Source of the DNA: Gammaproteobacteria bacterium
GTDB lineage: Bacteria; Pseudomonadota; Gammaproteobacteria; GCA-001735895
Assembly (NCBI GenBank): GCA_030595795.1
Contig: JAUVCH010000020.1
Span: forward strand, 1-40,769
Length of the DNA stretch: 40,769 bases
Direction of reading: 5' to 3'
Within the stretch, counting starts at the first letter, position 1, and each line of letters starts with the position of its first letter. A program made the translations under genes and the position numbers. This document shows, in pieces, positions 34,512 to 40,769 of the stretch. The notes beneath the pieces were generated by a model. That model did no database searches. It saw only the letters and a program-made list of their open reading frames with translations, and had not been told where the DNA came from.

Positions 34512-35357
34512 TTGACTACAGCAACATTAAAAATATTTTTGGCTTTTGGTGATCCAAAAAGATTACGTACAGCGGAGCTATCCAACTGGACTGGGAAGGC
34601 AGTAGCAGGGCCGAGAAGTGAGTTCGAGAAAGTATTAGCGCGCGAAGAGTCTATGAGTTCAGGGGTATATTTTCTCACTGGAATAGACCCAGAAACTAAC
34701 AAAAGCGCAATTTACATCGGCGAGGCTGAGTGCATCAAGGATAGGGTTAAGAATCATTTATCCAAAGACTTTTGGAACAACATCATTTTCTTCATCACAA
34801 AAGACGAGAATTTAACAAAAGCCCATATAAGGTACATTGAAGGTCGTCTTATAGATATTGCCCGCCAAGCTGAGCGATCATTAGTCATGAATAGCCAAAG
34901 TAGTGGTGCAAAACTTCCTGAGTCAGACCGTGAAGATATGGAAGTTTTTTTAGAAAAAATGCAACAAGTGCTACCGGTTTTAGGTGTTGAGGCTTTTGTT
35001 CAAACTGGAACCAAAACAGGAGAACAAACAAAAGAAGATATACTTTCTTGTAATATTAAGGGCCTTGCTGCGACAGGCTACCTTACTCCTAACGGAATAA
35101 TTGTATTAAAAGGTTCACAGGCAGTTCTCGAAGAAAGAGAGTCTGCAGCAAAGTGGCCTAGCGTTTTAGTTCAACGCAACAAACTAATAGAAGAAGGTAT
35201 CTTAATAAATCAGAGTGGAGCTTTTGTTTTCACAAAGGATGTAGAGTTTTCAAGCCCAAGTTCAGCCGCAGCGACAATTCATGGTGGCAGTGCAAATGGT
35301 CTTACAGCATGGGTTAATTCAAGTGGCAAACAACTTAAACAATTGCAAGACGTATAA
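34512..35357 (+). CDS. GIY-YIG nuclease-like protein with DUF4357
   Basis: A 281-residue protein from a TTG with AGGAG 5 nt upstream; no ATG is nearby. The GIY-YIG core begins GVYFLTG (51) and AIYIGEA (67-72), with Arg78 (DRVKNH) and Glu110 (YIEGRL) as catalytic residues. DUF4357 follows near 225-275 (SPSSAAATIHGGSANGLTAWVNSSGK). Such proteins lie near restriction and mobile genes and may cut DNA; the exact role is unknown. It is AT-rich compared with the cbb genes and flanked by REP-like repeats, so recent transfer is plausible. Confidence 0.88.
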   Translation: MTTATLKIFLAFGDPKRLRTAELSNWTGKAVAGPRSEFEKVLAREESMSSGVYFLTGIDPETNKSAIYIGEAECIKDRVKNHLSKDFWNNIIFFITKDENLTKAHIRYIEGRLIDIARQAERSLVMNSQSSGAKLPESDREDMEVFLEKMQQVLPVLGVEAFVQTGTKTGEQTKEDILSCNIKGLAATGYLTPNGIIVLKGSQAVLEERESAAKWPSVLVQRNKLIEEGILINQSGAFVFTKDVEFSSPSSAAATIHGGSANGLTAWVNSSGKQLKQLQDV

Positions 35358-35383
35358 CGGAGCAAGCTTCCTCTTAATCCACA

Positions 35384-37735
35384 CTAACCAGTCAAAGCCG
35401 CAAACACATTAGGCAACCGCTCGGGTAAACGCTCAACATTATCTACAATCGAATAATTATTCTCCCCGAATATACGAGAAACATATTGATCGGCATTCGG
35501 GTCCAGCGTCAGGCAATAGGTATAAACGCCTTTCATCGCGTTATCTTCGACGGCTTTTTTGGCGTCGTGACGCAGGTACTGAGGATCGCGTTCGTCGATA
35601 TCGGCGGGTTCGCCGTCGGTAACCAATAACACCAGACGCTTACTTGCCTCCTGTCGAACTAAATGTTCGCCGGCATGTCGCAGGGCTGCACCCATGCGTG
35701 TTGACAGGCCGCCTTTCATGCCCGCCATGCGTGCCTTGGCATCGTCGTCGTAGCGTTGGTGGAAATCTTTGAATCGGTAATACTGAACATCGTGGCGGCC
35801 ATCGGAGGCGAAGCCATGCACGGCAAAGTTATCACCGATGGCGTCGATTGCCCAGGACAGTAAACCCGTTGCTTCGCGGGTCAGGCTCAGTATAGTTTCC
35901 GGGTTCTCGGATTCAGCATCGCCGATAGCCTCATTGGTCGATTCGGACAAATCCATCAACACCACGATAGCCAGATCACGTGTATGCCGAGTAATACGAA
36001 TATTGATTCTCGGATTGGGCATGATACCGCGCCGAATATCGACCATGGCCCGAATGGCGGCGTTTAAATCGAGTTCTTCGCCCTCTTCATATCCGCGTCG
36101 ACGCACGATACCCTGCGGCTGCATCGCGTCGACCAGGTGCTTAATACGCGTTGCGATGGGTTTATATTTTTCCAGTATGTTATCCATGATCTGAGGATCG
36201 CCTTTAGGCTGTCGGCGTTCAAACAATGTCACCCAGTCGGGACGTGCGAGCTGCACGTGATAATCCCATTCATCGTAACGAAAAGGGTCGGATACCGGCT
36301 CCTTGCCTTCGAGTTCATTAATCGTGCAGTTTTCCTGATCGAGCCAGTATTCGCTGGTCAGCGTCCAGATTTCCTGCGCGTCGTCGTCGGCCAGTTCGTT
36401 ATCGAGGTTATTGATCATTTCCATTAGCTCGACATTGCGGCGTACCTGGCGCTGTTCGAAATTATTTAAATCCATGTCGTATTGTGCCGCGCTATCCTCA
36501 TTGAATGCCCAGCAATAACGATTGTCATCTCGGTATGGAATATTTCTGTTCTGTAATATTCGAAGCGAGGGAATTTGTGTGTGCTCCGCGAGATGTTGAT
36601 AAAATTCTAAGCCAGCCTTCAGGGCTATCTGACTATCATTCGCATTTTCATCTAGCTTTTTTCGATAAGCTTTCGCTAGCTGGACAATAAAAGATGGATT
36701 ATCGAAATCAATATCATCGAGCAGGGCTCTGGATAATTGCAGCATGCAGGATACCGCTTCATGTAAGCCGTCTTTTTGTGGAGCCTGATAAAAACGCGAC
36801 CAAAGCTTTCTTAATCCGGGAAACTGCTGGATGGCGAGATGTTCAATCCGCGCATCTTCGAATAAATCCACACATTCCATTTGTGCTGCTGACAAGCCTT
36901 CGACATCGAATGGTGCCTCGGTATGCATTAAATGCGCGGCACAATGCGCTGCACTGGCGCGGTAGATTTCGATTCCCTTAATACCATGGAAGTCATCGAA
37001 CGCATCGGGTAGATGTATTTGATAGTCTTCAATATAGGGTTTTGTTCCTTCGCGGTTTTCGTAGTCACCCGAGGTGGGACGCATGAAAAAAGCCCGTGCC
37101 CATAGCGCCCGCAAGTAAAAATTTAGCTTGCGCTGATTGTCGATGAATAGCGTACCGCGTCGCTCTTTTTGCAATATTGAACGCGACGATTCGGTCTGCA
37201 AACCAAAATATGCCATCTGCCCGTCGAGATCGCGAGCATGCGCCTGCGCACCCCACAACGCCCAGCGACGTAAGCCACCCAGCGTCAATTTCGATAATAA
37301 TTCGTCGAGGTTTTCCATCATCGGACGCAGCCCGCGTGGTGCTTTTCCGGCGAGGTTGTGCAATAACTTGAGATATCCGCGTACGACATTCGCATCGCCC
37401 AGACGACGTGCAACAAGCGGCATTTCCGACAGCACCAGGGTGATCACGCTACCGGAGGTATGCGAAGACATATGCATGATGGCGGTAACAATATCGGCAA
37501 TGACATCTTCACCGACTTCTCTAGCGACCGAGGGCATTTCTTCGACATAAGTTAGCAGTAGATCCTGGTTTTTGCCCAGCGAGCACATTGCCCGCATGCC
37601 TTCGAGGTAGGTGCTCTGACCAGCCAGTGACATAAATCGAGTGGCTTCTCGATAGGATGACTCTAGCACTTCGATATGCTGGTGATCGGCGTCACGCAGA
37701 CAGGTTGCGAACTCGAGTAGCTTTTCAGGCGTCAT
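35384..37735 (-). CDS. cbbO: CbbO, RuBisCO-activation protein with VWA domain
   Basis: A 783-residue protein; the N-terminal ~500 residues are mostly helical and the C-terminal ~200 form a von Willebrand A domain with the MIDAS motif DLSESTNE near 590, and further LVTDGEPADIDERD. In cbbQO systems, CbbO binds RuBisCO through the VWA domain while CbbQ hexamers supply ATP-driven remodelling to remove inhibitory sugar phosphates. Last gene of the operon, 20 bp after cbbQ. No good Shine-Dalgarno is seen, so coupling to cbbQ is likely. Confidence 0.93.
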   Translation of the reverse strand: MTPEKLLEFATCLRDADHQHIEVLESSYREATRFMSLAGQSTYLEGMRAMCSLGKNQDLLLTYVEEMPSVAREVGEDVIADIVTAIMHMSSHTSGSVITLVLSEMPLVARRLGDANVVRGYLKLLHNLAGKAPRGLRPMMENLDELLSKLTLGGLRRWALWGAQAHARDLDGQMAYFGLQTESSRSILQKERRGTLFIDNQRKLNFYLRALWARAFFMRPTSGDYENREGTKPYIEDYQIHLPDAFDDFHGIKGIEIYRASAAHCAAHLMHTEAPFDVEGLSAAQMECVDLFEDARIEHLAIQQFPGLRKLWSRFYQAPQKDGLHEAVSCMLQLSRALLDDIDFDNPSFIVQLAKAYRKKLDENANDSQIALKAGLEFYQHLAEHTQIPSLRILQNRNIPYRDDNRYCWAFNEDSAAQYDMDLNNFEQRQVRRNVELMEMINNLDNELADDDAQEIWTLTSEYWLDQENCTINELEGKEPVSDPFRYDEWDYHVQLARPDWVTLFERRQPKGDPQIMDNILEKYKPIATRIKHLVDAMQPQGIVRRRGYEEGEELDLNAAIRAMVDIRRGIMPNPRINIRITRHTRDLAIVVLMDLSESTNEAIGDAESENPETILSLTREATGLLSWAIDAIGDNFAVHGFASDGRHDVQYYRFKDFHQRYDDDAKARMAGMKGGLSTRMGAALRHAGEHLVRQEASKRLVLLVTDGEPADIDERDPQYLRHDAKKAVEDNAMKGVYTYCLTLDPNADQYVSRIFGENNYSIVDNVERLPERLPNVFAALTG

Positions 37736-37755
37736 AACTGTGACTGAAACTAAGG

Positions 37756-38556
37756 CTAGAAATAAGTGCTTACTGCGGCATCCAGTGTATCGCGCATATC
37801 CGGGTCGTCGGTAAGCGGTGTTACCAGAGCCATTTTACAGGCCTGCTGGGCACTAATACCCTTGGACATGAGTTGCGCCGCGTAAACCAGCAGACGCGTC
37901 GACATGCCCTCATCGAGACCGTGGCCTTTTAAATTGCGTGAACGATGCGCGACCTGTACCAATTTTTCGGCCAGTTCTTTTTCGACACCGCCTTCGTGAG
38001 TAACGATTTCCACTTCGATCTCGGTACCTGGATAGTCAAAATCCATACCGCCGAAACGCTGCTTGGTGGATTGTTTTAAATCTTTCATCAGCGATTGGTA
38101 ACCGGGGTTATAAGAAATCACTATCTGGAAATCCTCGTGCGCCTGCACCAGTTCCCCCTTCTTCTCCAGGGGTAACTGCCGGCGGTGATCGGTGAGCGGA
38201 TGAATGACGACGGTGGTATCCTGGCGCGCCTCGACCACTTCATCGAGATAACAAATCGCACCGCTGCGCGCGGCGACAGTGAGCGGGCCGTCCTGCCATT
38301 GAGTGCCGTTGATATCGAGCAAAAAGCGACCAACCAGATCGGACGCTGTCATGTCTTCATTACAGGCGATGGTAATTAACGGCTTCTTTAACTTCCAGGC
38401 CATGTATTCGACGAAACGCGATTTACCGCAGCCAGTCGGGCCCTTCAGCATTACCGGCATACGCACATCGTAGGCAGCCTGATACATTTCAACTTCGTCA
38501 CCGACTGCTCGGTAATAAGGTTCACTTTTAACCAGGTATTGTTCTGTGTCGGCCAT
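37756..38556 (-). CDS. cbbQ: CbbQ, MoxR-type AAA+ RuBisCO activase motor
   Basis: A 266-residue AAA+ ATPase. Walker A GPTGCGKSR (39-47), Walker B AICYLDEVVEA, sensor VISYNPGYQS and the C-terminal helical region (TRLLVYAAQLMSKGISAQQACKMALV) are typical of NorQ/CbbQ. It forms a hexamer with CbbO and re-activates form I RuBisCO. It follows cbbS but after a strong terminator, so it is expressed from read-through or a separate promoter. The Shine-Dalgarno is weak. Confidence 0.95.
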   Translation of the reverse strand: MADTEQYLVKSEPYYRAVGDEVEMYQAAYDVRMPVMLKGPTGCGKSRFVEYMAWKLKKPLITIACNEDMTASDLVGRFLLDINGTQWQDGPLTVAARSGAICYLDEVVEARQDTTVVIHPLTDHRRQLPLEKKGELVQAHEDFQIVISYNPGYQSLMKDLKQSTKQRFGGMDFDYPGTEIEVEIVTHEGGVEKELAEKLVQVAHRSRNLKGHGLDEGMSTRLLVYAAQLMSKGISAQQACKMALVTPLTDDPDMRDTLDAAVSTYF

Positions 38557-38578
38557 GATTCAAACCATCATTGTGTAC

Positions 38579-38613
38579 AAAAAAAACTTCTGCCCCGGAG
38601 ACAGAGGCAGAAG
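38579..38613 (-). terminator. Intrinsic terminator between cbbS and cbbQ
   Basis: On the minus strand CTTCTGCC pairs with GGCAGAAG (38606-38613 with 38587-38594) around an 11-nt loop, followed by eight T (38586-38579). It begins 28 bp after the cbbS stop and has the full form of a rho-independent terminator. It should lower cbbQO transcription relative to cbbLS. Confidence 0.9.
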
Positions 38614-38640
38614 TAATCACTTGCCTTACTACGAGGAGAT

Positions 38641-38997
38641 CTAAACTGCTTTACCACGGTAAATAACCATTTCCGAACCTTTCGACTGCGAGTAATTGTC
38701 GAAACCAACCAGGCGCACATGATTATCCGGGTGGGCATTATGACAGGCTTCAACTTCTGCGAGAATAGTATCGACATCGGTTTCACCAAATAACGGTAGC
38801 TTCCACATATACCAGTAAGAACCTGTGGCATTTTGCGGCTCGGTATGTTCGACCGCCGGGTTCCAGCCCTTGCTGACAATAAACTCTACCTGCTTGCGGG
38901 TTTGCTCGGCGCTCATTTCCGGCAGATAGGAAAAGGTTTCGAACTTGCGGCTGGCGGCATCGGCCAGACTAGACGCGTAATCTTGCATATCACTCAT
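38641..38997 (-). CDS. cbbS: RuBisCO small subunit, form I
   Basis: From the ATG at 38997 the product is 118 residues; upstream codons are open but overlap cbbL. AGAGGAA lies 7 nt before the start. Features: [78 protein letters not shown]. It caps the L8 core to form L8S8 RuBisCO. It follows cbbL by 34 bp and precedes a terminator. Confidence 0.97.
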   Translation of the reverse strand: MSDMQDYASSLADAASRKFETFSYLPEMSAEQTRKQVEFIVSKGWNPAVEHTEPQNATGSYWYMWKLPLFGETDVDTILAEVEACHNAHPDNHVRLVGFDNYSQSKGSEMVIYRGKAV

Positions 38998-39031
38998 GAA
39001 TCGTTCCTCTTTGCTTTCCTGATCTATTAGT

Positions 39032-40450
39032 TTACTTGTGGGCCACGTCGAGTTTGTCGACGGTATCAAATTCAAATTTTATTTCCTTCCAGGTTTCCAT
39101 CGCCGCTTTTAGTTCAGGACTGGATTTAGCGGCTTTGGTGAGAATATCCTTACCTTCGACTTCCAGCTCACGACCTTCGTTACGCGCCTGTACACAAGCT
39201 TCAACCGCTACGCGATTGGCCGCCGCACCCGCCGCATTACCCCAGGGATGACCGAGCGTACCGCCACCGAATTGCAGAACCGAATCGTCACCGAAGATGC
39301 TCACCAGTGCCGGCATGTGCCAGACGTGGATACCACCGGAAGCGACTGCGAAGGCGCCGGGCATAGAACCCCAGTCCTGATCGAAGAAAATACCGCGGCT
39401 ACGGTCTTCTTTAATGAACGACTCACGCAGCAAGTCGATCCAGCCCAGCGTCGAGTCGCGGTCGCCTTCGAGCTTGCCGACAACCGTACCCGTGTGCAAA
39501 TGGTCGCCACCCGATAAACGTAAAATCTTGGTGAGTACGCGGAAGTGAATACCGTGATGCGGATTACGGTCGATGACCGCGTGCATGGCACGGTGAATAT
39601 GCAACAACATACCATTGTCCTGACACCATTGTGCCAGGCCGGTATTGGCACAGAAACCACCGGTAATGTAGTCGTGCATGATGATCGGTGCACCAATTTC
39701 CTTGGCGTATTCGGCACGTTTCATCATCTCATCAGGGGTTGGCGCGGTAACATTCAGATAGTGACCTTTGCGTTCGCCAGTCTCGGCTTCAGCTTTGTTA
39801 ATCGCTTCCATGACGAAATCGAAACGAGCACGCCAGCGCATGAAGGGTTGCGAGTTAACATTCTCGTCGTCCTTGGTGAAGTCGAGACCACCACGTAAAC
39901 CCTCGTAGCAGGCTCGGCCATAGTTCTTGGCCGACAGACCCAGCTTGGGTTTAATCGTACAACCGAGCAATGGACGACCATATTTATTCAAGATATCGCG
40001 CTCTACCTGTATGCCCTGTGGTGGCCCGTTACAGGTCATGACATAGGCAATCGGAAAACGCACATCTTCGAGACGTAAGGCGCGTAGCGCTTTAAAGCCG
40101 AATACGTTACCCACTAGCGAAGTAAATACGTTGACCACCGAGCCTTCTTCGAATAAATCGATTGGGTAGGCAATAAAGGCATAAAAACAGGTATCGTCGC
40201 CGGGCACATCTTCGATTGCGTAGGCACGGCCTTTGTAATAATCAAGGTCGGTGAGTAAATCGGTCCAGACCGTCGTCCAGGTACCAGTGGAAGATTCGGC
40301 AGCTACCGCAGCGGCGACTTCTTCACGAGGAATACCCGGCTGTGGGGTAATCTTGAAACAGGCCAGTAAATCGGTTTCTTTTGGTTGGTAATCGGGCTCC
40401 CAATAAGTCTCCCGATAATCCTTAACACCTGCGTTATATGTTTTTGCCAT
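39032..40450 (-). CDS. cbbL: RuBisCO large subunit, form IA
   Basis: A complete 472-residue large subunit. The carbamylated Lys is K193 in [11 protein letters not shown] with Asp195 and Glu196 binding Mg2+; loop 6 has K326 in [11 protein letters not shown]; the N-terminal [22 protein letters not shown] and end are bacterial form IA type. It fixes CO2 to ribulose bisphosphate. The cbbLSQO order without carboxysome genes fits the form IAq group. GGAG lies 8 nt before the ATG. The promoter should lie in the ~130 bp upstream. Confidence 0.98.
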   Translation of the reverse strand: MAKTYNAGVKDYRETYWEPDYQPKETDLLACFKITPQPGIPREEVAAAVAAESSTGTWTTVWTDLLTDLDYYKGRAYAIEDVPGDDTCFYAFIAYPIDLFEEGSVVNVFTSLVGNVFGFKALRALRLEDVRFPIAYVMTCNGPPQGIQVERDILNKYGRPLLGCTIKPKLGLSAKNYGRACYEGLRGGLDFTKDDENVNSQPFMRWRARFDFVMEAINKAEAETGERKGHYLNVTAPTPDEMMKRAEYAKEIGAPIIMHDYITGGFCANTGLAQWCQDNGMLLHIHRAMHAVIDRNPHHGIHFRVLTKILRLSGGDHLHTGTVVGKLEGDRDSTLGWIDLLRESFIKEDRSRGIFFDQDWGSMPGAFAVASGGIHVWHMPALVSIFGDDSVLQFGGGTLGHPWGNAAGAAANRVAVEACVQARNEGRELEVEGKDILTKAAKSSPELKAAMETWKEIKFEFDTVDKLDVAHK

Positions 40451-40529
40451 GAATAGAGCTCCGCTTAATATTGTGGAGAATATAATGCTTTTAATGTATA
40501 AATACTATTAACTGTTTTTTATATTTTTG

Positions 40530-40572
40530 ATAAGGTTTTGCTTATGTTATATTTTTCCGGTTATACGGATAA
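40530..40572. promoter_or_regulatory. Candidate CbbR-type operator dyads
   Basis: ATAAG-N6-CTTAT (40530-40545) and TTAT-N4-ATAA (40561-40572) are two dyads 80-122 bp upstream of cbbL. LysR-type regulators bind A/T-rich interrupted dyads in such places upstream of cbb operons. The match is only to the general form. Confidence 0.3.
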
Positions 40573-40582
40573 ATTTGAATCA

Positions 40583-40753
40583 TCCTTGACATGGAAAATA
40601 TTGGCCAAAAGCTGGTCAACATAAAGGGATTGGGGCAGCCTGAATTGAAACCTGTTTTGACTCTACCCTGTGGCTTATTCGAAAGTTTCGAAGCCCACAA
40701 CCCCCAATCCCATCTTGTCGACTATTATGGGCCAATATTTTCAATGTCAAGGA
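40583..40753. repeat. 171-bp near-palindromic element upstream of cbbL
   Basis: Ends 40583-40606 and 40730-40753 are 24-bp inverted repeats with one mismatch. The similarity continues inward, including GGGATTGGGG (40626-40635) and its complement at 40702-40711. A further hairpin (GGCTT..CGAAA-G-TTTCG..AAGCC) lies near 40672-40695. It encodes nothing and resembles a MITE or long dispersed palindrome. Reading leftward its right end contains a perfect TTGACA. Confidence 0.75.
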
Positions 40754-40769
40754 CGCAGCCGCGAAGCGG

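Larger units (their letters stand above)
40451..40769. other. cbb upstream region
   Basis: A 319-bp gap with no gene up to the window edge. The first ~130 bp (nearest cbbL) are very AT-rich with two short dyads that could bind a LysR-type CbbR. The rest is a 171-bp near-palindrome (40583-40753), then 16 GC-rich bases. No cbbR gene begins here. Confidence 0.6.

Overview
The window looks like a chromosomal stretch of a free-living gammaproteobacterium able to fix CO2 by the Calvin cycle. The evidence is a Pseudomonas-like Pil-Chp-type chemosensory cluster, a form IA RuBisCO operon with cbbQ and cbbO, glutathione-dependent formaldehyde oxidation genes, a Bcp peroxiredoxin, a PqiA-like protein and a DUF3015/DUF4105 pair. 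Genus cannot be assigned from sequence alone. No rRNA, convincing tRNA, CRISPR array or intact transposase was seen.

Region 1 (1-8694, minus strand) is one chemosensory operon cut by the left edge. In transcription order it encodes a two-domain receiver protein, a PilH-like receiver, a CheW/PilI-like adaptor, a stand-alone secreted Cache-like protein, a secreted branched-chain-amino-acid-type binding protein, a PilJ-like chemoreceptor and a large ChpA/CheA-like kinase. Two candidate periplasmic ligand sensors inside a Pil-Chp-like operon is the most unusual arrangement in the window. A 760-bp AT-rich gap with several dyads and a tandem repeat follows.

Region 2 (9455-16719) holds ordinary housekeeping and accessory metabolism: a DUF1127 protein, a two-gene ABC-2 exporter, a hot-dog thioesterase, a GFA-fold zinc protein, an SDR/ureidoglycolate-lyase-like pair, a Nudix hydrolase, a secreted protein of unknown function and an EamA transporter.

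Region 3 (16720-19219) looks transferred. It has a MITE-like element with 20-bp inverted ends, a 30-codon ORF overlapping an orphan gene, a possible uracil-DNA-glycosylase-fold protein and a SnoaL-like protein.

Region 4 (19401-25042, minus strand) has fghA and the class III alcohol dehydrogenase of formaldehyde detoxification, a class V PLP enzyme paired with a hydroxyacid-oxoacid transhydrogenase, then gene debris (a second msrA 3' end, a strong hairpin, a C-terminal NCS2 permease fragment) and an intact exported msrA.

Region 5 (25159-34034) carries a lipase-like hydrolase, a PqiA-like protein, a diguanylate cyclase, bcp with a small partner, the DUF3015/DUF4105 pair, a FabG-like SDR, a TerB-like protein and a stand-alone trpB. 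A perfect FNR-type box lies between the TerB-like gene and trpB.

Region 6 (34035-40769) begins with REP-like inverted repeats and a GIY-YIG/DUF4357 protein, then the minus-strand cbbL-cbbS-cbbQ-cbbO operon. A clear intrinsic terminator separates cbbLS from cbbQO. A 171-bp near-palindrome lies just upstream of the cbb promoter region. No cbbR is in the window. All function names rest on motif recognition, not database searches.
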